NCBI GenBank assembly: GCA_020629335.1
Contig: JAHDDN010000319.1
Location: 1-6,318, forward strand
DNA length: 6,318 nt
Direction: 5' to 3'
From: Chitinophagales bacterium
Lineage (GTDB): Bacteria > Bacteroidota > Bacteroidia > Chitinophagales > UBA2359
The translations under genes and the position numbers were made by a program. The notes under the pieces were generated by a model. The model was not told the origin of the DNA and did no database searches. It saw only the letters and a list, made by a program, of their open reading frames with translations. The stretch's first letter is position 1; every line of letters begins with the position of its first letter. Positions 1-5,937 of this stretch are shown here, piece by piece.

Positions 1-317
1 CCATCTGCATTTTTGATAGGTACTCCGCCTGGGAAGGTGATTAATCCGCCATTTGAATGCTCAATATTATATAAGGCGCCTCCCGGTTGAGAAAGTCCAC
101 CAATAACTCCTGTATTCATATCAAAGAAACGGGCTGTCTTAGCCTTCTTGATAGAAATATCTAAAGAGCCTAACCATGCGCCATCCATGCGGGCAAAGGC
201 TACTAAGTTTGCGCCTGCATCCACAATCGCAATATTCATTTTCGTATCTATTTCTACGGATTTCGCCTTCGCAACGGCAATCATTTTTTCTGCTTGCTCT
301 AATGTAATACTCATCAT
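1..317 (-). CDS. GlcG/HbpS-family protein, C-terminus cut by the window edge
   Basis: Reading leftward from 317, the frame stays open to base 1 (105 complete codons) and begins [20 protein letters not shown]. The fold core is plain: [20 protein letters not shown] (residues 28-47), [16 protein letters not shown] (50-65), [21 protein letters not shown] (75-95) and PGGVPI (96-101). This matches the GlcG/HbpS (DUF336) family, small alpha/beta proteins of about 130-150 aa. Some members bind heme or sense redox state, and others are encoded beside glycolate or diol-metabolism genes. Most of the domain is therefore present and perhaps 30-40 residues lie outside the window. No signal peptide is visible, so the protein is probably cytoplasmic. 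Two adjacent in-frame ATGs (317 and 314) are possible starts and no Shine-Dalgarno sequence is seen. The family call is secure, but the ligand cannot be inferred from this sequence. Confidence 0.9.
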   Translation of the reverse strand, partial: MMSITLEQAEKMIAVAKAKSVEIDTKMNIAIVDAGANLVAFARMDGAWLGSLDISIKKAKTARFFDMNTGVIGGLSQPGGALYNIEHSNGGLITFPGGVPIKNAD

Positions 318-351
318 TTATGTTTTATGTTAATCAAATCTGTTAACACCA

Positions 352-359
352 CAAATATA
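352..359 (-). promoter_or_regulatory. Putative Bacteroidota -7 box for the GlcG/HbpS gene
   Basis: On the minus strand this reads TATATTTG, an exact match to the Bacteroidota primary sigma -7 consensus TAnnTTTG. It lies 34 bases before the first ATG, so transcription would start near 346 and leave a leader of roughly 30 nt that is AT-rich with no Shine-Dalgarno sequence. The only nearby TTTG that could serve as a -33 element is about 30 nt upstream, which is further than the usual ~20 nt, so the -33 part is unsupported. Confidence 0.5.
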
Positions 360-410
360 TGAATATTTTTTATAAGAATAAAATAAGTGCAAATGGGTTT
401 TTTAGGGCGT

Positions 411-523
411 GACCCATTGATTTTTTGGCTATAGGGTATTCATCAATTAAGGAATGTTAATTGCACACTTGGGCGCACACATAGGTGCGCCCCTACACAA
501 AATGGCCAAAAAATCAAGGGGTC
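411..523. repeat. Long inverted repeat with 19-nt arms
   Basis: The left arm at 411-429 (GACCCATTGATTTTTTGGC) is the reverse complement of the right arm at 505-523 (GCCAAAAAATCAAGGGGTC) at 18 of 19 positions. The arms are separated by 75 nt that include a perfect hairpin at 471-492. The right arm runs directly into the structured element starting at 521, and GTC is shared. No coding frame explains it. It could be the boundary of a small non-autonomous element, or a cruciform or terminator structure between the GlcG-like gene and the repeat region. Confidence 0.7.
471..492. repeat. Perfect 8-bp hairpin, GC-rich
   Basis: GGGCGCAC (471-478) pairs perfectly with GTGCGCCC (485-492) across the 6-nt loop ACATAG. 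There is no T-run after it on either strand, so it does not look like an intrinsic terminator. It sits inside the inverted repeat at 411-523, near the centre. Confidence 0.65.
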
Positions 524-659
524 GGGCTATACGTTCTTATGTGCTTATGTGCATGCCACTACGCTAAGCGCTGCTTGTCTGCCCTGCGGGCCAGCCATCG
601 CATCACTAAGCTTCGTAGGCATTCACATGGACAGCACATACCACTTCTATCCCTCACGC
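521..659 (+). repeat. Structured intergenic element, copy 1 (139 nt)
   Basis: This is one of two related elements; the other is at 899-1038 in reverse orientation. It opens with GTCGGGCTATACGTTCTTATG and closes with CATACCACTTCTATCCC followed by TCACGC. It can fold into one long imperfect hairpin. TATGTGC (538-544) pairs with GCACATA (634-640), ATGCC (553-557) with GGCAT (618-622), TACG (560-563) with CGTA (614-617), and AAGC (566-569) with GCTT (610-613). The apical hairpin is CT-GCCC (579-584), loop TGC (585-587), GGGC (588-591), a bulged C (592) and AG (593-594). No protein is encoded. The size and folding resemble REP- or MITE-like palindromic elements. No transposase is present, so the class is unknown. 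Confidence 0.75.
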
Positions 660-764
660 ATTTAGGGGGCTGTTGGTATATTAGAAATTCGTTTAGAAGA
701 CATGCAACGTATTTCTCATATTATGAATCTATCTAATCAACCACCATCTATCGTTAATGATAGT

Positions 765-836
765 CACAAGCGAGATGCTTGCGAAAGAGCTTGCATTCAT
801 GAGGAATCGGGCTGGCACAAGTGAAAAACACTTGCG
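765..836. repeat. Two related small hairpins, CACAAG...CTTGCG
   Basis: The first hairpin is CAAGC-GAGAT-GCTTG (767-781) and the second is CAAGTG-AAAAA-CACTTG (818-834). Both are flanked by CA on the left and CG on the right, giving the shared frame CACAAG...CTTGCG. They are offset by 51 nt. The loops differ completely and the stem tips differ in a paired way (C/G in one, TG/CA in the other), so the stems are kept while the sequence changes. Their function is unknown. Confidence 0.55.
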
Positions 837-845
837 CTATAAGGG

Positions 846-880
846 TTAACTAATACACGATTCTACTACTTAACTAATAC
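846..880. repeat. 11-bp direct repeat TTAACTAATAC
   Basis: TTAACTAATAC occurs at 846-856 and again at 870-880, a 24-nt period. It lies between the small hairpins and the second structured element. It could be a chance repeat, a duplicated protein-binding site or an insertion footprint; nothing in the sequence decides between these. Confidence 0.5.
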
Positions 881-898
881 CCAATACCAAAAGAAACC

Positions 899-1038
899 GC
901 GCAAGGGATAGGAGCGGTATGGGGCGTGATGAAGTAGCTTACGGAACTTAGCTGGACGCAGGCTTGCCACGCAGTGGAAGACAAGTACAGCTTAGTGTAG
1001 TAGCTGCTGAATAGCCCCATAAGAGCGGATAGCCCGAC
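899..1038 (-). repeat. Structured intergenic element, copy 2 (140 nt, inverted)
   Basis: Read on the minus strand this aligns with the element at 521-659. The first 60 nt align without a gap at about 44 identities, starting GTCGGGCTATCCGCTCTTATG. The last 23 nt match at 19 positions, ending CATACCGCTCCTATCCC then TTGCGC. The same stems form. TATGGGGC (918-925) pairs with GCCCCATA (1014-1021), where copy 1 has TATGTGC with GCACATA. The apical hairpin on the minus strand is CTT-CCAC, loop TGC, GTGG, a bulged C and AAG (plus-strand 963-980), where copy 1 has CT-GCCC-TGC-GGGC-C-AG. The middle stems are weaker than in copy 1. Confidence 0.75.
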
Positions 1039-1183
1039 GGCTGCGCTTCGCTTGCAATGTGTAATGCATAATGATGAATGATGAATAGTTTTTTGATTTG
1101 ATGAAGGTCTTGAACGAGCGCAGGCGATGCGCCCAAAGACGCATTTTTTTTGTGTTATGGATGGTGAAATTCATCAAATTCTG
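1039..1183. other. Intergenic stretch before the CotH gene, no gene seen
   Basis: After the second structured element come a GC-rich stretch (GGCTGCGCTTCGCTTGC, 1039-1055), a short tandem of two AATGATG units (1070-1083), a small GGCG-ATG-CGCC hairpin (1123-1133) and a T-run (1144-1151). Reading frames across it on the minus strand run through the repeat and have no ribosome binding site or recognisable product, so none is called. Confidence 0.55.
1127..1151 (+). terminator. Terminator-like hairpin with T-run
   Basis: ATGCG (1127-1131) pairs with CGCAT (1140-1144) across an 8-nt loop and runs straight into eight T residues (1144-1151). The shape suits an intrinsic terminator on the plus strand. 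The stem is only five base pairs and no plus-strand gene precedes it, so it may only insulate the CotH promoter from upstream readthrough, or may be chance. Confidence 0.3.
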
Positions 1184-1191
1184 TATATTTG
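1184..1191 (+). promoter_or_regulatory. Putative Bacteroidota -7 box for the CotH gene
   Basis: TATATTTG matches the TAnnTTTG consensus exactly. Transcription would start near 1196-1198, about 16 nt before the ATG at 1213. That placement argues against the more upstream in-frame starts at 1189 (TTG) and 1195 (ATG). As with the GlcG-side promoter, no TTTG lies at the usual -33 distance; the nearest one ends at 1152. Confidence 0.5.
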
Positions 1192-1202
1192 TATATGACC
1201 TT

Positions 1203-1212
1203 AAGGAAAGAT
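1203..1212 (+). promoter_or_regulatory. Ribosome binding site deciding the CotH gene start
   Basis: AAGGAAAG (1203-1210) sits just ahead of the ATG at 1213, with AAGGA ending 5 nt before the start. It favours 1213 over the in-frame ATG at 1195 and TTG at 1189, which have no purine-rich stretch before them. Confidence 0.5.
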
Positions 1213-3732
1213 ATGTTTGATACTGCAAAATTCGGCTATTTTAAGATGCTTGTTGCTATGTCCTTGCTGATATGCTTGTCGTATTCGGTGATTGGGCAGG
1301 TAATGATTAATGAGGTGTGTTCTAAGAACAATACTGTATTAACGGATGAGTTTGGGGAGACGCCTGATTGGATCGAAATTTATAATGCGGGCGAGAATCC
1401 GATTAATTTGTTGAATTATTATTTGAGTGATGATCCCGACGAGCCGCAAATGTGGTCTTTTCCGAATGTAATCATTGGAGCGGATGAGTATTTGTTGATA
1501 TTGGCTTCTGAGATGGATACTTTGGCTGAAAATATCCATACTAATTTTAAGTTGTCCAGTGGGGGAGATTTTTTGTCTTTGTATGCGGGAGAATTATTGA
1601 TAGATACTTTGCAAATTCCAGCTTTGAGAAGTGATCATAGTTATGGGAACGAGATTGATGGAATTGATGATCCTTATTTCTTTGAGCTGCCTACTCCTGA
1701 GCTTAGCAATGTAGATAGTGAAACTTATTTGGGCTATGTGGATATGCCTATTCATAATAAAGAAGCGGGTTTTCATCCTAATGGTGATGGTATAGAGATT
1801 TGGCATAATGAGGAGGAAGTGCATATTATGTACTCTACTAATGGAGAGCCTCCTAGTCCTTTAAGTGATGATGATGAGGTCTTTGATTATACGGGGCCTT
1901 TTGATTTAGAGGTGACAACTGTAGTGAGATCACGGGCTTTTAAGGAAGGGTATTTGCCTTCTGATATAAATACGAGTACTTATTTGATTGATGAGAACAT
2001 TAGTATTCCTGTGATGTCTTTGAGTACTGATCCTTATCATTTATGGGATTATTGGACGGGAATTTATACGGCTGGAATTGGGGATGATGAATGGCCTTGG
2101 GCAAATGCAAATTTTTGGAATAATTGGGAAAGGCCGATGCATATAGAGTATTTTGACGAGTTTCAAAACCTGGTATTAGAGCAGGATTGTGCGGTTAAGA
2201 TTCATGGCAGTTCTGCACGGACACGTCCACAAAAACCTTTTAGATTGACGGCTAAGAAATCTTATGGGCCGAGTTCTTTAGATTATCCATTCTTTAAGCA
2301 AAAACCTGAAATTACGGAATACAAAAATATTATCCTCAGAAATGCGGGTAATGATAATCAGCAGGCATTTATGAGAGATGCTTTGGTGCATGATTATATC
2401 TTGAATGATGAGTCGATTGAATTTGGCGTGTCTGCTTATCAGCCTTGTATTGTTTTTCTAAATGGAAATTATTGGGGCATTTATAATATTCGAGAAAGAG
2501 TGGATGAGCATTATATCGAAAGACAGTATGATCTGGATATAGATGAGTTTGATATTCTGGAGAATAATTATGAAATAATCTCTGGTCATCATGACGAGTT
2601 CATTGATTTCATAGCGGATATTGATAGTATGGATTTTAGCTTGGATGATAATTATGCTCTATTAGAAGAGAAAGTAAATATTCCTGGTACGATTGATTAT
2701 ATGATCGTAGAATTTTACTTGAATAATACGGATTGGTTGACGAATAATATTAAGTATTGGAAAGCTAAAAACGATACTGCTAAATGGAATTATTTGCTTT
2801 ATGATGTGGATATTGCATTTGGTGGAGGTGATTGGGTAGTACCTGAATTAAATTTTATGGATAGCTTATTTACTAAGGAGTTTTTTGATAATAAGCCAAA
2901 TCCAATTTTATATAGAGGGATGTTCCAAAATGAGGGCTTTAGACATCAGTTTATTAATCGCTATGCGGATTTATTAAATAGTTTTTTCTTGCCTGATAGT
3001 ATGCGTCAGCAAGTCATGAAAATTGCTGATGGGATTGATTTAGAGATGATTCGTCATAGAGATAAGTGGGGTGCTGGTAATTATCTGTTTTGGGTAAATA
3101 ATATCAATGATGAGATTTTTAATTATGTTGATGAGCGACCTGCTTATGCGAGAGATCATATCGAAGATCAATTTGAGCTCAATAATCAGTATACTTTGGA
3201 ATTAGAAGTATTTCCTCCTGGTGGTGGAAAGATCAAAGTTAACAGCATAGAGGCAACAGAATTCCCTTGGGAAGGTGTTTATTTTAATGGCGTGCCTATT
3301 GAGATTACAGCAGAGCCGTATGATAGTATTAGTTTTGTGAGATGGGAAACCTCCTTGCCTGATATTGATCAGTTAAGTGATCCTAATTTTACTTATGATT
3401 TTGAAAATACGATTTACTTAAAGGCAGTATTTGATGGAACTACTTATGTGGATACGGCAATTTCTAATATTGACGAATTTGATGTCATCATTAGTCCTAA
3501 TATTACGACTGCTCAAAGTACTTTGGAATTAAAAAATGTTCCTAAGTCTGATGTACAAATTACAGTTATAAATCAATTGGGGCAAGAAGTAAAGACTTAT
3601 CAGCTTGCGACTAATCATTTTTATCATAATACTACAACAACTATTGATGTGAGTGATTTGCCGCAGGGGATGTATCATGTGCATATTAGGGCGGAGGATT
3701 TCTTTGTGAGTAAGGAGTTGTTTAAAATGTAA
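1213..3732 (+). CDS. Secreted LTD/CotH-kinase-family protein with T9SS type A sorting domain
   Basis: This 839-aa protein has clear modules. An N-terminal signal peptide (1-28) has the hydrophobic stretch MLVAMSLLICLSYSVIG. A lamin-tail domain follows (about 30-142; INEVCSKN, DWIEIYN, LSSGGDFLSLY). Next is a chitobiase-C/FN3-like segment (192-258; IMYSTNGEPPS). The CotH domain (about 309-592) contains HGSSAR (331-336), QKPFRLTAKKSYG (340-352), LRNAGND (375-381), NGNYWGIYNIRERVD (417-431), TDW with D507, and YDVD with D531 and D533. RPAYARDHI (642-650) is typical of Bacteroidota members. A repeat-like beta domain (660-741) precedes the T9SS type A sorting domain (756-839; VINQLGQEVK, DLPQGMYHVHI). 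CotH proteins are atypical kinases that can phosphorylate secreted proteins; the key Asp and Lys residues appear present. The protein is rich in Asp and Glu. I expect export through the Sec system and T9SS to the cell surface. Its substrate is unknown. It runs convergently into the receptor gene with an 11-bp overlap. Confidence 0.92.
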   Translation: MFDTAKFGYFKMLVAMSLLICLSYSVIGQVMINEVCSKNNTVLTDEFGETPDWIEIYNAGENPINLLNYYLSDDPDEPQMWSFPNVIIGADEYLLILASEMDTLAENIHTNFKLSSGGDFLSLYAGELLIDTLQIPALRSDHSYGNEIDGIDDPYFFELPTPELSNVDSETYLGYVDMPIHNKEAGFHPNGDGIEIWHNEEEVHIMYSTNGEPPSPLSDDDEVFDYTGPFDLEVTTVVRSRAFKEGYLPSDINTSTYLIDENISIPVMSLSTDPYHLWDYWTGIYTAGIGDDEWPWANANFWNNWERPMHIEYFDEFQNLVLEQDCAVKIHGSSARTRPQKPFRLTAKKSYGPSSLDYPFFKQKPEITEYKNIILRNAGNDNQQAFMRDALVHDYILNDESIEFGVSAYQPCIVFLNGNYWGIYNIRERVDEHYIERQYDLDIDEFDILENNYEIISGHHDEFIDFIADIDSMDFSLDDNYALLEEKVNIPGTIDYMIVEFYLNNTDWLTNNIKYWKAKNDTAKWNYLLYDVDIAFGGGDWVVPELNFMDSLFTKEFFDNKPNPILYRGMFQNEGFRHQFINRYADLLNSFFLPDSMRQQVMKIADGIDLEMIRHRDKWGAGNYLFWVNNINDEIFNYVDERPAYARDHIEDQFELNNQYTLELEVFPPGGGKIKVNSIEATEFPWEGVYFNGVPIEITAEPYDSISFVRWETSLPDIDQLSDPNFTYDFENTIYLKAVFDGTTYVDTAISNIDEFDVIISPNITTAQSTLELKNVPKSDVQITVINQLGQEVKTYQLATNHFYHNTTTTIDVSDLPQGMYHVHIRAEDFFVSKELFKM

Positions 3733-5575
3733 AATCTATTCTAAACTCATAATTCCTTGGGGGCATAGGGCGCCACACTAGTTGTTCATAGGATTGATTA
3801 AAGATATTATTGGTGGAAAAAGTGGTATTGATTTTTAGGTTTTTTATACCCCAAGCTTTAGCAATGGATGCATTTGCTAATAAGTAGTCTTCTAAGTATT
3901 GATCATTATTAGAGGTGATATAACGCTTGCTGGTATAATTAGCTCCTAAACCTATATACAAACTTTGAAAGGCTAGTTGCCATTGAGTCGCTAATTGTTG
4001 TAATGGACGATAGATAAGTACTTTTCCTTCTAAATTATTATTGTTACTCTCTAAATTAGTGGTCCGATTATATTGCCAAGTCCAATTGCTTTTTAATTGC
4101 CAGTTTGGATTAATTTCCCAAGCGCTTTCATAAGTAAAATCAAAGCCAACTGATTTTACTTTTTTGATATTTTGAGCCATCCAAAATCCTTGATCTGAAG
4201 GTGTCCATTCTATCCAATCGCTCACTTTAGTATGATAATATTTCCAACGAAATAGGTGCTGCAATGACCAATGTCGTTTCGATATTTTTGATTCAATCGT
4301 GAATTCATGTGACCATGATTTTTCTGTCTCTAAATCCAAATTACCTCCTGGCACCCAATATAAATCATTCAGTGTAGGAATACGTTGATTACGATTAAAC
4401 GTATAATCCATTCTAAAATTAACTGCTGCAAAACTTAAACCGATATGCCCAACTGGTGATAATACTTGATTATCCATCATAGATAATTGAATATTCCCAA
4501 AAAGATTGAAAGGCACATTAAAGAATTGATAAAAAGACAATTGGGCTGTTGATAAAAAACGATCTTGCCATTGGTCGTAAAATTCTGTGATGGCTTTATT
4601 GTATTCTATCTTAATTACTGGAATCAAATAAAAATTAGTGGCCGCTTGAGTCATAAAAAAGAAGCGCTGATGAATATTATGCGCTCGACTAATACTCCCA
4701 TTAAAATCAAAGTATTCATTAAAATAGGCGGATTGCCATTTGAGTCCTGCTAATTTTTTATTTTCGTATTGGGTGCTTATACGAATATTGGTATCTTTTT
4801 GAATAGACGAATCTTGTGCTAATATAATCGGTGGAATTTCCCTTACCGCATCAGAATACCAAACATCAGCCTTAAAATAATGGTTTGTCTGACCGTATTG
4901 TAATCCGTATTGAAAGGACTGAAGCTTATTCTCTGCATGATCAATTTGCCCCTCAATTCCTCTCACGCTATAAGGATAGTTATTTTCAACATCCTGATAA
5001 ATAAAGGAAGCCTTGGTCTGAAAAAAGCGATTTCGTTTAAGTGCTTTCGTCCAATTGATATCTGCTTGGCTTAGATAATTCTTAAAGCTCGCAATGGATT
5101 GACTTAAGCTTATTTCCAAGTCTGGATTGGGCTTCCAATTTCCCATTCGATCACCTAATACTAGTGCTCCACCAATGACATTGGGTGTATCAAATTGAGC
5201 TTCTCCACCAATTAATTGAAAGCTCTCTCCTTTTGGCAAATGAATTAAGGATAAATCTGCCAACCCAAGCATAGAAGAGTTGATGTTAAACCCATTCCAA
5301 AGTACTGCTATCTGATTGGCATTAAATCCTCTATAAGAGATGGTAGCGCTCCCTCCTGCGCCATAAGATTTGATATAAGTATGAGCAGATTGAGCTAATC
5401 CTTTTTTTAAAATGGTATTTTCATTGACTACTAATGGCTCCACTAATCGTACTAATCCCACAACATTTTCTTCCGCTACCAGCACTTCAGGGATCGACAA
5501 AGTATCTGTTTGCTCTTGTGCGTCTAATGTGTATGAAGCAAGGAAAGCAATTATAATAATAAGAAAGCTTCTCAA
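3722..5575 (-). CDS. Small BtuB-like TonB-dependent outer-membrane receptor
   Basis: This 617-aa protein starts with a signal peptide (1-19, RSFLIIIIAFLASYTLDAQ) and a possible TonB box (TLSIPEVLV, 25-33). A plug domain follows (about 40-145; KSYGAGGSATISYRGFNANQ, VLWNGFNINSSMLG, DLSLIHLPKG, NVIGGALVL). The rest is a beta-barrel ending RPMPPRNYEFRIDFTF with a terminal Phe, as expected for outer-membrane insertion. It lacks the N-terminal carboxypeptidase-regulatory domain of SusC-type receptors, and its length equals BtuB. The plug and end motifs recall a Bacteroidota receptor class often linked to cobalamin uptake. No B12 gene lies in the window, so the substrate is an inference. The start is TTG: the frame has no ATG or GTG between the upstream stop and the signal peptide. 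TTG overlaps the previous gene's TGA (5572-5575), suggesting translational coupling. The 3' end overlaps the CotH gene tail to tail. Confidence 0.9.
   Translation of the reverse strand: MRSFLIIIIAFLASYTLDAQEQTDTLSIPEVLVAEENVVGLVRLVEPLVVNENTILKKGLAQSAHTYIKSYGAGGSATISYRGFNANQIAVLWNGFNINSSMLGLADLSLIHLPKGESFQLIGGEAQFDTPNVIGGALVLGDRMGNWKPNPDLEISLSQSIASFKNYLSQADINWTKALKRNRFFQTKASFIYQDVENNYPYSVRGIEGQIDHAENKLQSFQYGLQYGQTNHYFKADVWYSDAVREIPPIILAQDSSIQKDTNIRISTQYENKKLAGLKWQSAYFNEYFDFNGSISRAHNIHQRFFFMTQAATNFYLIPVIKIEYNKAITEFYDQWQDRFLSTAQLSFYQFFNVPFNLFGNIQLSMMDNQVLSPVGHIGLSFAAVNFRMDYTFNRNQRIPTLNDLYWVPGGNLDLETEKSWSHEFTIESKISKRHWSLQHLFRWKYYHTKVSDWIEWTPSDQGFWMAQNIKKVKSVGFDFTYESAWEINPNWQLKSNWTWQYNRTTNLESNNNNLEGKVLIYRPLQQLATQWQLAFQSLYIGLGANYTSKRYITSNNDQYLEDYLLANASIAKAWGIKNLKINTTFSTNNIFNQSYEQLVWRPMPPRNYEFRIDFTF
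5572..5575 (-). promoter_or_regulatory. TTGA stop/start overlap coupling two genes
   Basis: On the minus strand these four bases read TTGA: TTG starts the receptor and TGA ends the small T9SS protein. This is the TTG version of the common ATGA overlap. The nearest purine-rich stretch (GGAAAAG, 5584-5590) ends 8 nt before the TTG, within the upstream gene. Re-initiation by ribosomes finishing the upstream gene is the likely way in. Confidence 0.7.
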
Positions 5576-5931
5576 AATAATATCTTTTCCGTCCTAGTAT
5601 ATTCCGCCTGTTGAATCACCAATAAATAAATTCCTTTTGGCCAATCATTCCGATTTAAATTTAATACTTTTTGGCGCCTTAACTCCTGCCCCATTACATC
5701 TAATAACACATAAGAATTACTTTTGTTGAATACCTCCTCTTTGGCCTTCAACACCTCCCCTTCCCAATAAAGCTGAGTCTCTATTTTTGGATGAATAGAT
5801 TCATTATTGACATTAAAGTTGGCGAATTCGCCCATTGCATAGCCATCTCCTACTCCACCCGTATATTGGGAGAAGGCGGTTAAGCTGCTAAATAGGAGTA
5901 CTATTATTAGGGGTATTTTGCTAAAAAACAT
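5572..5931 (-). CDS. Short T9SS-sorted surface protein (119 aa)
   Basis: The protein opens with a signal peptide (1-22, IPLIIVLLFSSLTAFSQ core). The mature protein starts YTGGVGDGYAMGEF (23-36); this GG-x-GDGYA pattern is one I associate with short Bacteroidota surface proteins that also carry sorting domains. The rest (about 53-119) is a compact type A sorting domain: YVLLDVMGQELRRQKV (74-89), WPKGIYLLVI (97-106) and the ending RTEKILF. The usual YPNP motif is degenerate here (LYWEGEV). So the mature protein is little more than a short N-terminal segment joined to its export signal. It should be exported, processed and attached at the cell surface. It follows the PIN gene after 6 nt (TACGAC) and is coupled to the receptor by TTGA, suggesting it works with that receptor. 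No enzyme domain is visible and its function is unknown. Confidence 0.8.
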   Translation of the reverse strand: MFFSKIPLIIVLLFSSLTAFSQYTGGVGDGYAMGEFANFNVNNESIHPKIETQLYWEGEVLKAKEEVFNKSNSYVLLDVMGQELRRQKVLNLNRNDWPKGIYLLVIQQAEYTRTEKILF

Positions 5932-5937
5932 GTCGTA

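Larger units (their letters stand above)
660..898. other. Spacer between the two structured elements, no convincing gene
   Basis: These 239 nt lie between oppositely oriented copies of the structured element. They hold several small hairpins (748-763, 767-781 and 818-834) and an 11-bp direct repeat. The only frame with an ATG and some length is a 40-codon one at 702-824. It has no ribosome binding site, runs through two hairpins and resembles nothing I recognise, so it is not called as a gene. Confidence 0.6.

Noticed and set aside
485..736. 83-codon plus-strand open frame over the first structured element
   Set aside because: It lies across the folded repeat; its translation is Cys/His/Arg-rich with no domain, and the second copy of the element does not preserve the frame.
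702..824. 40-codon open frame starting MQRISHIMNLSNQ in the repeat spacer
   Set aside because: It has no ribosome binding site or promoter, passes through two hairpins and has a Cys/His-rich translation that follows from the repeats. Without conservation data it is more likely incidental.
521..1038. Integron attC sites or a cassette array
   Set aside because: The length and long hairpin fit loosely, but the ends are GTCGGGC and CCCTCACGC or CCCTTGCGC rather than the paired RYYYAAC/GTTRRRY core sites. The copies are inverted rather than direct, and there is no integrase or cassette gene.
411..1038. CRISPR array or tRNA/rRNA remnant
   Set aside because: There is no regular direct repeat with spacers, no cas gene, and no cloverleaf or T-loop sequence. 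The repeats are palindromic and inverted.
1189..1212. Upstream TTG (1189) or ATG (1195) as the start of the CotH gene
   Set aside because: Both fall within or at the expected transcription start of the TATATTTG promoter box and lack a ribosome binding site. The ATG at 1213 has AAGGAAAG at proper spacing and gives a normal signal peptide.
948..1228. Two minus-strand open frames (62 and 78 codons) upstream of the CotH gene
   Set aside because: They overlap the second structured element, and the longer one also overlaps the CotH promoter and start. There is no recognisable product or ribosome binding site.
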